DNA of 64,000 nucleotides from contig LBMP01000001.1 in assembly GCA_001184205.1 (NCBI GenBank), positions 1,268,001 to 1,332,000 of the forward strand. Direction: 5' to 3'. Shown here piece after piece: positions 54,424 to 63,172 of the stretch (position 1 is its first letter; each line of letters begins with the position of its first letter). Source of the stretch: Desulfocarbo indianensis (GTDB lineage: Bacteria > Desulfobacterota > Desulfarculia > Desulfarculales > Desulfarculaceae). Both the position numbers and the translations under genes were made by a program. The notes under the pieces were generated by a model. That model was not told the origin of the DNA and searched no databases. It saw nothing but the letters and a program-made list of their open reading frames with translations.

Positions 54424-54436
54424 TGTCCTATCCGTC
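54365..54436. repeat. 36-bp tandem duplication at the HprK-like start codon
   Basis: Two 36-bp copies (54365-54400 and 54401-54436) differing at 3 positions. Each contains an ATG and the codons for TESNLAE. Because 36 is a multiple of three, the frame is kept. Confidence 0.9.
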
Positions 54437-55298
54437 CCAGCACGTAGTCGGCGTAAAGGCCGGCGGCGTCCAAGCCGTTGGCCTGCTTGAGGCCCCGGAA
54501 GCCGCCAAAGGCCGAAACCTCGAAAACCATGGGGCCTTCCCCGGTCTCCACCACGTCCACGCAGGTGAAATCGAGCCCAAAGGGCTCCTGGGCCCGGCGG
54601 GCCAGTTCTATGATCTCCGGCGGGGGCTCGTGGGCCTCGTACTTGCCGCCGGAGTGGATGGTGGTGTTCCAGGAATTGCCGCGGTTGACCCGGGCATAGG
54701 TGGCCAGATACTCGCCCCCCAGGAAGGCCACGCCCAGGTCCTTGCCGGGCAGGTCCAGCTTTTGCTGCACGTAGATAATGTTGTTGCCTTCTTCCTTGAA
54801 CAGGCGCAGTTGCTCCAAGAGGCCGGGGCCCGGCTCCACCACCTGCATGCCCCGGGCCTTGCTGGAATAGAGCGGCTTTAGCACGCAGGCTCCCAGGCGC
54901 TCCACCGCCCGCGCGGCCTCGGCGGGATGCTCGGTGATGACGGTGGCGGGCATGGGGATGTCGTGCAGGCGCAGGGTGACGGTGCAGCTCAGGCGGTCCA
55001 GCACCCGCAGAATGGCCTCGGGCGGCGAGAACACGGGCAGGCCCTTGCCGCATACGAAGCGCAGCATCTCCAGGCGGTCCAGCAAATCCGGCGAATAGCG
55101 GGGCCCCGCCTTTTTGATGATGAGGCCGTCCAGCCCGCCCAGGTCCACCTTCCCGATGGCGAGGCTGCCCCCGTCCAAATCCAGGTGGGCCATCTCCATG
55201 TCCAACAAACATCGGAAGCCGGTGCGCTCCGCCAGGGCGTCGGCGAGGCTCTCTGAAGACCAGCCTCCGGCCACGCCGACCACGCCTATTTTTTTCAT
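54420..55298 (-). CDS. GAK system ATP-grasp enzyme
   Basis: 292 residues with ATP-grasp features: a RimK-like fold with LKPLYSSKARGM (phosphate-binding Lys), YVQQKLDLPGKDLGV, and the metal-binding end GLDFTCVDVVE..PMVFEVSAFGGFRG. The family ligates carboxylates to amines using ATP. Related to RimK/CofF-type ligases, which may fit with the CofD-like partner. Product unknown. Confidence 0.93.
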   Translation of the reverse strand: MKKIGVVGVAGGWSSESLADALAERTGFRCLLDMEMAHLDLDGGSLAIGKVDLGGLDGLIIKKAGPRYSPDLLDRLEMLRFVCGKGLPVFSPPEAILRVLDRLSCTVTLRLHDIPMPATVITEHPAEAARAVERLGACVLKPLYSSKARGMQVVEPGPGLLEQLRLFKEEGNNIIYVQQKLDLPGKDLGVAFLGGEYLATYARVNRGNSWNTTIHSGGKYEAHEPPPEIIELARRAQEPFGLDFTCVDVVETGEGPMVFEVSAFGGFRGLKQANGLDAAGLYADYVLGRIGQ

Positions 55299-55322
55299 AT
55301 CGACATCCCCGGATATCGCCGT

Positions 55323-56963
55323 TCAGTAGACGAGCACGTGTGGGGGCAGCCGGAAATCTTCCCAGGGCCGGCCGCCGTGATTATTCATTTTGTCCAGGAG
55401 GTAGCAGCTGCGCAGGAACATCTCCTTGGCGAAATCGAGGTTCAGCTCAAACCTGGTCGAGGTGAGGAAGGAACGGATCAAACCCAGACACAGCCTGGCC
55501 TCGAAGGTGGCGTCGCCTTGCTCCCGGGCGAAGTTCTGGGCGAAAAGCAAGAAATCGAGGATCACCCGGTTCAGGCGGGTCCTCAAGACCGACCTTTGCA
55601 CCGGCATGCGAAAATTGGAAACCAGGAACACGGATATGTCCTGGGCGTAATCGGAATCGGCCGAGCGGTGCAGGTCGATGAAATGCACCCTCTGCTGATT
55701 GTGATCATAGATCACGTTGTTGGCGTTGAAATCGCCGTGGATGAAAACCGAAAAGGGAGCCAAGAGCCGCCCCTGGGTCTTTTCCTGCAATTGCCGCAGG
55801 GATTCCTCCAGGGGCGCCAGGGCGAGATCGCCGATGGACTGGCAGCTCTGCTTGAAGTGGGGATGCACCCGGTAGACGTCGTCCAGGCGCGAAAGGAGCT
55901 GCGCCAGGAAATTGCCGTCGCTGGCCCGGTCCTTGCGGGTGTTTTGCCAGATCATCTTGAGGGTTTCGGTCACCAGGAAGAGCGCGTTTTCCTGATACTC
56001 CGTTTCGGAGTTCAATATCAGCTCCTGCAGGGTACAGCCTTCCAGGTATTCCAGGAGAATGGAAGCGCTGCCGTTGTCCCTTTGAAAGCCGAAAACCTTG
56101 GGCGCCAGCCCCGGCATGATGCTCTCCCAGCGCGCGATGTTGTCGCGCTCGCTGGCCAGCTTGTTGGCGTTGCCCTCCTTGAAGATGACCCTTTGGGCGC
56201 TTTCCCCGCCGGCCTTGTCCTGCACCTTGCCTATGCGGCAGCCGCTGCGGGTGCCCCAGATGGATTCGAACTCCACCTCGCTGATGGGGGTGTTCATGCC
56301 CGAGTTGGCCAGGGAATCGCGCAGGGCCTGGTACTGGTGGATTTTCAGGCGCTCGCCCAATAGGGCGAAGATGATGGCCTCGCCGATGTTCAGGAGGGAA
56401 TCGCCCATGCGCTCCAGGTAGCGGAAGATGAACAGCACCGTTACCAGGTCGCCGGTGTTGCGGCCCTGGGCCAGCTCCTGGAGCAGGCGGTTCATGGTGC
56501 CCTTGTAGAGATCGTCCAGATGAAACTCGCTCTGACAGATGCGGAAGGCCAGCGAGATGTCCTGGCTGGTGAAGGCCTCCAGGATGGTGTCCAGGCCTTC
56601 CTTCACCTCCTTGAAATAGGGCGGGTGGTCATAGGCGTTCACAAAGGCGGGATCGGTGAGGTATTGCATCTGCCCCACCACGTTCACCGCGAAATCGGCG
56701 ATGCGCTCCAGGTTGGTGGCGATGGTGTTCACCGAGCGCAGGAGGTTGGCCTGCCGCCGCTCCATCACGGTGGACATGAGCAGCGAATAGACTTTTTCCT
56801 CGATGAGGCTTTTCAGGCCGTCGATGTAATCGTCGCGGCCGGTGATGCGCTCCATTTGGCGCTGGCTGGGCGCTTGCAGAAAGGCCAGCGTCTCTTCCAC
56901 CTGCTTGCACACTTCCAAGACCAGGAAACGAAAGTTTTCTTGTAGTCCGCCGGGCAGTTGCAA
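55323..56963 (-). CDS. GAK-operon PhoU-domain/phosphotransferase fusion
   Basis: 546 residues from TTG at 56963 with GGAGGGGG upstream (a TTG at 56993 is also possible). N-terminal tandem PhoU-like helices (about 1-200: SVNTIATNLERIADFAVNVV, RYLERMGDSLLNIGEAI). The C-terminal half is an APH/choline-kinase-like domain: VFIHGDFNANNVIYD (catalytic loop HGDxxxxN) and FIDLHRSADSDYAQD (DxD-type metal site). It would phosphorylate a small molecule. The fusion is unusual. Confidence 0.88.
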   Translation of the reverse strand: MQLPGGLQENFRFLVLEVCKQVEETLAFLQAPSQRQMERITGRDDYIDGLKSLIEEKVYSLLMSTVMERRQANLLRSVNTIATNLERIADFAVNVVGQMQYLTDPAFVNAYDHPPYFKEVKEGLDTILEAFTSQDISLAFRICQSEFHLDDLYKGTMNRLLQELAQGRNTGDLVTVLFIFRYLERMGDSLLNIGEAIIFALLGERLKIHQYQALRDSLANSGMNTPISEVEFESIWGTRSGCRIGKVQDKAGGESAQRVIFKEGNANKLASERDNIARWESIMPGLAPKVFGFQRDNGSASILLEYLEGCTLQELILNSETEYQENALFLVTETLKMIWQNTRKDRASDGNFLAQLLSRLDDVYRVHPHFKQSCQSIGDLALAPLEESLRQLQEKTQGRLLAPFSVFIHGDFNANNVIYDHNQQRVHFIDLHRSADSDYAQDISVFLVSNFRMPVQRSVLRTRLNRVILDFLLFAQNFAREQGDATFEARLCLGLIRSFLTSTRFELNLDFAKEMFLRSCYLLDKMNNHGGRPWEDFRLPPHVLVY

Positions 56964-57006
56964 GGAGTAACCCCCTCCGATGGCTATGCGCAACGCGTCA
57001 TGGACC

Positions 57007-57294
57007 CTATTGGTCCTGATCCACGCTGGTGATGACCAGGGGCTTCATGGTCAGCTCCTCGCCGTTGGGCTCTTCGGTCCAGCGTATTTTTATGCCCAAT
57101 TTGATCTCGTTGTTCTTTTTCTTGGCCTCTACTTCCAGGGCCACCAGCCCCTGGGGCTTGAGCACCAGCCTCTGGTTGTCCGAAGCGAAGAGCAGCGCTC
57201 CGCTTTGAAAGCCGTCGCACAAGGCTTGCAGATAGCTAACTATGGACTCCTGGTCCTGCAGAGACTCATGCTTGAATCTATCGTCCGATGACAT
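57007..57294 (-). CDS. GAK system amphi-Trp domain protein
   Basis: 95 residues: FKHESLQDQESIVSYLQALCDGF, then LVALEVEAKKKNNEIKLGIKIRW, an amphipathic helix-strand domain with the late Trp that gives the family its name. Function unknown; the domain recurs within the XXXCH protein of this operon. GGGGAGAGCC precedes the ATG. Confidence 0.9.
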   Translation of the reverse strand: MSSDDRFKHESLQDQESIVSYLQALCDGFQSGALLFASDNQRLVLKPQGLVALEVEAKKKNNEIKLGIKIRWTEEPNGEELTMKPLVITSVDQDQ

Positions 57295-57332
57295 GGGCTC
57301 TCCCCTTGGGGACGTGTTAGCGCGGGCGCCGC

Positions 57333-58517
57333 CTAACCCAGGCGGGCCCGGTATTCCTGTATGACCTTGAGCCGGTCCACGTTGGCCACGATCAGGCTTT
57401 TCTTGATGTCCAAATCATCCCAGGCCGGCTGCCAGCCCACCTCGCGCGCGGCCTTGTCTCGGTTTTGCAGATGGGGCGGCTTGGCCTTTTCCCCCATGTG
57501 GGTGTCGTCGCCCATGAAGACCAGGATGCGGCGGTCGCTTTTGGCCAGGCTGCGGTTGTTGCGGTTGACCACGTTGATCAGAAATTCGGTGTATTCGCGC
57601 GACTGGGGATTCCACACCTCGTAGCCGTCCACGTCGTAGTCGGCCAGAAGGATGGGCCAGAACTGCTCGGGGTGGGGAATCACTATGCAGCCGCCCACGG
57701 AGCGGGCCTCCTCGATCACCTCCGAGGCGCGGTAAAAATATTTCAGCGAGAAGTTGGCCTTCACGATCTGCTTCACCGCTTTCAGGAGAAGCTGGGCCCG
57801 GTTGATGAGGCGATCGGGGTATGACCCGCGCAGGGTGTCGAAATACTCGCTGAACAGCTTGTTCTTGATCACGGCGGCCGGCGTGGCGGCTTCGTTGGCC
57901 TCCAAGAGCTTTTTGAAGCGCGTCGCGTACAAGCGGGTGAATTCCACCAGCTCCTCGGTGGCTCCGGTTTCGGCCGCGCCCTGCTGCAGGCGCTCCTCGC
58001 GGGCCGGGTCCACCACGCTGTCCACGAATTCGAAAAGCTGGCCGGAGCGGTACTTGAAAGTGTGGGCCAGCATGGATTTGAAAACCTCGGCGCCCTTGAC
58101 CCTATCGGCGCGGAAGTGCATGAGGAGCTGGACCTTGCGCTTGAAGCCCGAGGAATAGCAATCCACCTCCACGCCGGCATAAGCGTCCCAGGTCATGAGC
58201 TGGTTGTGCTGGGTGGGGATTATGAGCTCCACTTCCCGGTTGGGATAAAGCGCCGCCAGCCGCCTGTCGATCAGGTCCAGGGGGATATGCTCGGGATGCC
58301 AGTGAATGGCCAGCACCGCCCGCTGCTTGGGGAATACCTCGGGCGGCGTGACTATGCGCTGCTGTTGCTCCGGGCTCAACTCGGTTGAGATCAGGCCTTC
58401 GTATGCCTTCTGATCTTGCTCCTCCGGGTCTGGTCCCAGGCCTTTCAGGTTCAGGGTGCGGCGCTCTTCAACCTCGCCGGGCCATTCCTTGGGCTGCTTG
58501 TCTTTGATAAGTTCCAT
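57333..58517 (-). CDS. GAK-operon PHP-like protein, function unknown
   Basis: 394 residues from the ATG pair at 58517-58520, preceded by AAGAGGG; the frame is open 34 codons further. It contains HWHPEHIPLD near residue 75, SMLAHTFKYRS, VIPHPEQFWP and DVDGYEVWNP, a spacing of His/Asp reminiscent of PHP phosphoesterases, which use a metal cluster. First gene of the operon after an AT-rich promoter region. The PHP assignment is from motif spacing only. Confidence 0.75.
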   Translation of the reverse strand: MELIKDKQPKEWPGEVEERRTLNLKGLGPDPEEQDQKAYEGLISTELSPEQQQRIVTPPEVFPKQRAVLAIHWHPEHIPLDLIDRRLAALYPNREVELIIPTQHNQLMTWDAYAGVEVDCYSSGFKRKVQLLMHFRADRVKGAEVFKSMLAHTFKYRSGQLFEFVDSVVDPAREERLQQGAAETGATEELVEFTRLYATRFKKLLEANEAATPAAVIKNKLFSEYFDTLRGSYPDRLINRAQLLLKAVKQIVKANFSLKYFYRASEVIEEARSVGGCIVIPHPEQFWPILLADYDVDGYEVWNPQSREYTEFLINVVNRNNRSLAKSDRRILVFMGDDTHMGEKAKPPHLQNRDKAAREVGWQPAWDDLDIKKSLIVANVDRLKVIQEYRARLG

Positions 58518-58754
58518 CATCCCTCTTGCTTGCGTTTCCCATCGCCGATGGGGCCGGCGCATGACGACCGCCCGCCGACATGACGGAATCGCTTGCGACC
58601 AAGCTGGTCTTTCCCGCACGCGGCACCGTCGGTGGCTCAGATATATACCGGAGACAGGTTACGAATTAGTGACAATATGGTGCCAATTATGGATAACTCT
58701 TTGGCATTAAATTATTAATTAATAATAGCAAGAATGGACCTGGAGGGCATCTTT

Positions 58755-59642
58755 TTAGGCGGCCGCGAACCCCCTTTCGGTGGGGCGGGCCAGGCCCCGC
58801 TTCACCAGTTCCTTCAGGTGCTCCTCGATCATGCGGCCTTCCCAAAAACGCATCAGGGGTTCGGCATAGGGGAAACGGCGGTAGATGGGCGCCTGGTCCA
58901 CCAGCTGGGCCAGGGTCTGTTCCTTTTTGATGAGGCCGAGAATCAAATCCGACCTGCGGTCCCAAACCGCGGCAAAGGCGCGCAGGGCCTCGGGGAAGCC
59001 CTGGAAAAGGGGTTCGCGGTGGGCCGAGAGCACCGCCTTGGGCTTGAGCCCAGCCAGCCTGGCCAGGGAGGCGCGGAACAGGCCCAGGTCGGATTCGGTG
59101 TGGCCGTACCAGGGGCCGAAGGAGGTCAGGTCCACGTCGGCGCTGATGAGCAGGTCCGGGCCCGGCAGGTAGAGGCAGCAATGGTCCACGGTGTGGCCGG
59201 GCAAATGCATGACGCGCAGGCGGGTGCGCCCCACCTGGATCTCCTGGTCCGGCTGCAGGAAGCCGGTGGCCCGGTATTCGTGGAAGCCGATGAGCTGGCG
59301 GGCGAAATTCCGCCAAAGGCCGGCCAGGCGCCCCGGCCGGGCGAAGCGCCGGGAAAGCGCCTGGATGTCGCCGGCGCTGTCCCTGGCCTGCGCCGGGACC
59401 AGCACCTCGCTTTCGCGGAATAGATAATTGCCGGAGGTGTGGTCCGGATGGGTGTGGGTGTTGATCACCAGGTCCACCCGCCCCGCCAGAGGCTCCAAGA
59501 CCTCTTTACCGCAGCCGGGGTCTATGAGCGCGGTTTCCCGGTCCTGGATCAACACGGCGTGGCAGCGGGGAAAGGCGCCCTGGTTCATCCCCGCCACCAA
59601 GCTCACCGTTTCCGTGACCGGCAGGATTTGGCCCGGCTTCAA
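58755..59642 (-). CDS. Metallo-beta-lactamase-fold hydrolase
   Basis: 295 residues from TTG with GGGGAG upstream. MBL metal motif NTHTHPDHTSGN, distal His in HLPGHTVDHC, Asp in LISADVDL and His in LSAHREPL; C-terminal helical domain. It resembles glyoxalase-II-like or LACTB2-like hydrolases. ATP-independent; substrate unknown. The start overlaps the stop of the 5-oxoprolinase B/C gene, so it is the last gene of the pxp operon. Confidence 0.9.
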   Translation of the reverse strand: MKPGQILPVTETVSLVAGMNQGAFPRCHAVLIQDRETALIDPGCGKEVLEPLAGRVDLVINTHTHPDHTSGNYLFRESEVLVPAQARDSAGDIQALSRRFARPGRLAGLWRNFARQLIGFHEYRATGFLQPDQEIQVGRTRLRVMHLPGHTVDHCCLYLPGPDLLISADVDLTSFGPWYGHTESDLGLFRASLARLAGLKPKAVLSAHREPLFQGFPEALRAFAAVWDRRSDLILGLIKKEQTLAQLVDQAPIYRRFPYAEPLMRFWEGRMIEEHLKELVKRGLARPTERGFAAA

Positions 59643-61279
59643 CTGGGCTCCCCCAGGCGGGCCAGGTCGTGGGCCAGGGCGCGGGCCTCGGCCAGGGCCT
59701 GCTCCAGGGTGGTCTCCCGGAACCTGATGCGCGAGCCGGGCAGCAGGCGGGCCAACACGCCCAGGTCCGCCGAGATCACGGTGGCTATCTTGGCGTAGCC
59801 GCCCACGGTTTGCTCCCTGAGCTGGATGATGGGCTGGCCGCCCGAGGGCACCTGGATCACGCCGGGGGCGTTGGGCTCGCTCAGGATGGAATCAGGCATG
59901 TCGGGATTCAATGGGATGCCCGGACCGCTTAAAAGCATGCCCCGGCGGTCGGAGCCCTGGGTCAGCTCATAGGCGGACGCGTAAAACGCGCGCAAGCCCG
60001 CCTCGCTGAAAAAATCCAGGTTGGGGCCCGGCAGCACCCGGATTTCCACCTCTTTTTCTTCCGCCGGCAAGAGATGGGCGGGCAGGGTTTTTTCTCCCCG
60101 GCCTGGGGGAGCCGGCCCGGCCAGGAGGACTTGTCCCTTCTTAAGGGGCTCGCCCAGGCGGCCCAGGGGATAGACTGAGCGCGAGCCCATCATGATGGGC
60201 CCCCACACGCCGCCTTCCAGGGCCAGGATGGCCCTGGCGCCTTTCGGCGGGCCGTTGAAGCTCAAGACCTGGCCGGGTTGCAGGGCGATGACCCGGTCCC
60301 GGGATACCGGCTGGCCGTCCAAGAGCGCCCCCAGGTCGGCCCCCGTGAGCGCCGCCTTGATGGCCGCCACGGCCTTCAGCCTGGGGCCCACCAGGGTCAG
60401 CTCCAGGGCCGCCGCCTGCATGGGATTGCCCAAAAGCAGGTTGGCCGTTGCCAGGGCGCTTTGGTCCAGGGCCCCGGAAACGGGCACCCCCTGGAACTGA
60501 TAGCCCCAGCGCCCCGCGTCCTGCACCGTGCTGAAAACGCCGGGTTGCAAAACCTCCAGCACTGGGCGGCCGCCGGCCGGCAGATGGCCGGCCGAATCGG
60601 GCAGCTCCGGAAACTCGTCGGCTTGGGCGGGCCGGAAGAGCACCCGGTCGCCGGCCTGGATCAGACCGGCCGGATGCCGGCGGGGATCATAGACCAGGAG
60701 CGGGGTGCGGCCGATTATGCGCCAGCCGCCGGGGCCGCCCAGGGTGTAGAGCCCGGTTTGAGCGCCGCCGATGCCCACCGCCCCCACCGGCAGAGCGGGG
60801 CGGGGCGATTCCAGGCGGGGGCAGGCCAGGCCGGGGTCCATGCCCCCCAGAAAGGGGAAGGCCGGGCTGAAGCCCACCACGTAGCAGAGGTAATCCGGGG
60901 CGCTGTGGCGGGCGATGACTTCCGCGGGGGTGATGCCCGCCCGGCTGGCCACGAAATCCAGGTCCGGGCCGTGCTCGCCGCCGTAGACCACCGGCACCTC
61001 CACCACCCGGCCGCCGCCGGCCGACGCGTGGGGAAGCTTGGCCAGGTGCTCGCCTATCCAGACCCGCACCTGGTCGGGGTGGATGGCCAGGGGATCGAAC
61101 TGCACCTGCAGGCAGCGGTAGGCGGCCAGCACCTCGCGCACCCCGGCGATGGGCTGCGCCGACAGGGCGGCGGCCAGGTCGCGCACCCGCTGGTTGAGGT
61201 CCGGGTCGATGCCGCGGCCCAGGTAGACCAACAGGGCCGCGTCGCCCTGGCTGGCGTAGCGGGGATAATCCTCGGGCAC
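59639..61279 (-). CDS. 5-oxoprolinase subunit B-C fusion (KipI-KipA)
   Basis: 546 residues from GTG. PxpB/KipI-like part (about 1-215: ASQGDAALLVYLG, YVVGFSPAFPFLGG), then PxpC/KipA-like part (about 225-540: VLQPGVFSTVQDAGRWGYQFQGVPVSGALD, GVIQVPSGGQPIIQL). With PxpA these form the ATP-dependent prokaryotic 5-oxoprolinase, which opens 5-oxoproline to glutamate. In many genomes B and C are separate genes. Followed with overlap by the MBL hydrolase. Confidence 0.93.
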   Translation of the reverse strand: MPEDYPRYASQGDAALLVYLGRGIDPDLNQRVRDLAAALSAQPIAGVREVLAAYRCLQVQFDPLAIHPDQVRVWIGEHLAKLPHASAGGGRVVEVPVVYGGEHGPDLDFVASRAGITPAEVIARHSAPDYLCYVVGFSPAFPFLGGMDPGLACPRLESPRPALPVGAVGIGGAQTGLYTLGGPGGWRIIGRTPLLVYDPRRHPAGLIQAGDRVLFRPAQADEFPELPDSAGHLPAGGRPVLEVLQPGVFSTVQDAGRWGYQFQGVPVSGALDQSALATANLLLGNPMQAAALELTLVGPRLKAVAAIKAALTGADLGALLDGQPVSRDRVIALQPGQVLSFNGPPKGARAILALEGGVWGPIMMGSRSVYPLGRLGEPLKKGQVLLAGPAPPGRGEKTLPAHLLPAEEKEVEIRVLPGPNLDFFSEAGLRAFYASAYELTQGSDRRGMLLSGPGIPLNPDMPDSILSEPNAPGVIQVPSGGQPIIQLREQTVGGYAKIATVISADLGVLARLLPGSRIRFRETTLEQALAEARALAHDLARLGEPS

Positions 61280-61281
61280 TT

Positions 61282-62055
61282 TTATACCAACCGCCCCAGG
61301 GGCGTCGGCTCCACGCCCGCCTGGAGCAGGGTTTGCTCGATGCGCTTGACCATTTCCACCGCGCTGGGGGTGTCGCCGTGCACGCAGATGGTGTGGGGCT
61401 TGAGAGGTATCAGGCTGCCGTCGATGGCCTGCACCACGCCCTCTTGGGCCATGCGCAGGCAGCGCTCGGCCACCAGCTCCGGGTCGTGGATCACCGCGCC
61501 GGGCTGACCCCGGGGCGCCAGGCGGCCCTCCGGCGTGTAGGCCCGGTCGGCAAAGGCTTCGCAGGCGACCTTGAGGCCGTGGTCCCGCGCCATGTCGCGG
61601 ATCACCTGGCCGCCCGGCCCGGCCAGCGCCACCAGCACCAGCTCCGGGTCATAGGCCGCCAGCCCGGCGCATATGGCCCGGGCGGCTTTTTCGTCGCCGG
61701 CCGCGGTGTTGTACAGGGCGCCGTGGGGTTTGAGGTGTTGCAGCTTCAGGCCCCGGCTGCGGGCCAGGGCGGCCAGGGCGCCGGCCTGGTATATCAGATC
61801 CGTGCGTATCTCCTCGGGATCGCAATCCAGCTTGCGCCGGCCGAAACCCCGCAAATCCAGATAGCCGGGATGGGCGCCCACCGCCACGCCGTGCTCCTTG
61901 GCCAGGGCCAGGGTGCGGTCCATCACCTGGGGGTCGGAGGCGTGGAAGCCGCAGGCCAGGTTGGCGCTGGTGATGTGGGCGATCACTTCGGAATCGCGCC
62001 CCAGGTCGTAGCGCCCGAAGCTTTCGCCCATGTCGCAGTTTATGTCTATCCTCAT
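61282..62055 (-). CDS. pxpA: 5-oxoprolinase subunit A (LamB/YcsF family)
   Basis: 257 residues: IDINCDMGESFGRYDLG start, ITSANLACGFHASDP, GAHPGYLDLRGFGRR, LKPHGALYN and HGDTPSA, all family hallmarks with metal-binding His/Asp. It acts with the PxpB-PxpC fusion 3 nt downstream. First gene of the minus-strand operon. Confidence 0.95.
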   Translation of the reverse strand: MRIDINCDMGESFGRYDLGRDSEVIAHITSANLACGFHASDPQVMDRTLALAKEHGVAVGAHPGYLDLRGFGRRKLDCDPEEIRTDLIYQAGALAALARSRGLKLQHLKPHGALYNTAAGDEKAARAICAGLAAYDPELVLVALAGPGGQVIRDMARDHGLKVACEAFADRAYTPEGRLAPRGQPGAVIHDPELVAERCLRMAQEGVVQAIDGSLIPLKPHTICVHGDTPSAVEMVKRIEQTLLQAGVEPTPLGRLV

Positions 62056-62280
62056 ACGCGCCCTTCGCGGAAACCAAGCCGGCGGATTTTTGGCGCCAAG
62101 CTGAAACCCGCTGATTGCCTTAGGGGTTTTGGCGCTTAAAAACCGCTTGGTAATACTCTAAGCCATTATCTATAATTTGCTAATAGCATGTAAACATGAT
62201 AAAGAAGTGCCTCGCCTCGGATTACGCATCATAGACAAGCAGAGGGGGGGATCAACCAACATGCCCCGGGACAGGAGGAT

Positions 62281-63111
62281 TTGCCTGCCTTGGAACATGA
62301 AGAGCAAAGCCCCGCCAACATCCGCGCCAGCATAGGCGCTGGACGCATCACCTGCAACACCAGCAGCCTTTGTCCTGGTTACGTCCAGGCCAACTTGGTG
62401 ATCCTGCCCCTGGCGTGGGCCGAGGACTTTTTTCTGTTTTGCCGGGCCAACCCCAGGTCTTGCCCCTTGCTGGAGGTGCTGCCGCCCGGCGAGCCCACAA
62501 CCAGCCGCCTGGCCAAGGGCGCCGACGTGCGCTGGGAGCTGCCCCGCTACCGGGTTTGGCGAGAGGGGCAATTGGAAGGGGAGCCGATCGACATCGGCCA
62601 CCTCTGGCGCTCCGATCTGGTCAGTTTTTTCCTGGGTTGCAGTTTTTCCTTTGACCTGGCCCTGCAAAGAGCCGGTTTGCCGGTGCGGCACCTGGAGCAG
62701 GGATGCAACGTGCCCATGTACGTGACCAACCTGCCCAACGCCCCGGCCGGGCGCCTGGGCGGCCCCCTGGTGGTTTCCATGCGGCCCCTGCCCGGCGAGC
62801 TGGTGGACAAGGCGGCGGAGGTCTCGGGCCGCTACGGCGGAGCCCACGGCGCGCCGGTGCACCAGGGCGACCCGGACCTCATCGGCATCGCGGATTTGAG
62901 CCGCCCCGAGTTCGGGGAGGCGGTGGAAATGAGGCCCGGCGAGGTGCCGGTGTTCTGGGCCTGCGGGGTGACGCCCCAGGCGGCGCTCATGCACGCCCGG
63001 CCGCCTTTAGCCATAACCCATGCCCCCGGTCACATGTTCATCAGCGATTTGCTCTCCGAGGAATTGGACCAGTTGGGCCAACTGCCCACGGAACCACCCT
63101 GGCGGCGCTGA
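62281..63111 (+). CDS. DUF1445/YcsI-family putative hydro-lyase
   Basis: 276 residues (start ambiguous: TTG at 62281 is too close to AGGAGG at 62273; TTG at 62290 is better spaced). Motifs: TSSLCPGYVQANLVILP, SFFLGCSFSFDLAL, VPMYVTNLPNAP, FWACGVTPQAAL and ITHAPGHMFISDL. YcsI proteins accompany pxp genes, and a related eukaryotic enzyme is a D-glutamate cyclase, so a role in 5-oxoproline/glutamate metabolism is plausible. Divergent from pxpA across a shared 225-nt region. Confidence 0.9.
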   Translation: MPALEHEEQSPANIRASIGAGRITCNTSSLCPGYVQANLVILPLAWAEDFFLFCRANPRSCPLLEVLPPGEPTTSRLAKGADVRWELPRYRVWREGQLEGEPIDIGHLWRSDLVSFFLGCSFSFDLALQRAGLPVRHLEQGCNVPMYVTNLPNAPAGRLGGPLVVSMRPLPGELVDKAAEVSGRYGGAHGAPVHQGDPDLIGIADLSRPEFGEAVEMRPGEVPVFWACGVTPQAALMHARPPLAITHAPGHMFISDLLSEELDQLGQLPTEPPWRR

Positions 63112-63172
63112 TTCCGCCGGACAGTTAATAAATCCATTGTCGATTCACACGCAAATTTAGGGAGGTGGACCT

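Noticed and set aside
54424-55212. N-terminal extension of the HprK-like kinase
   Set aside because: Overlaps the well-supported ATP-grasp gene and has shadow composition.
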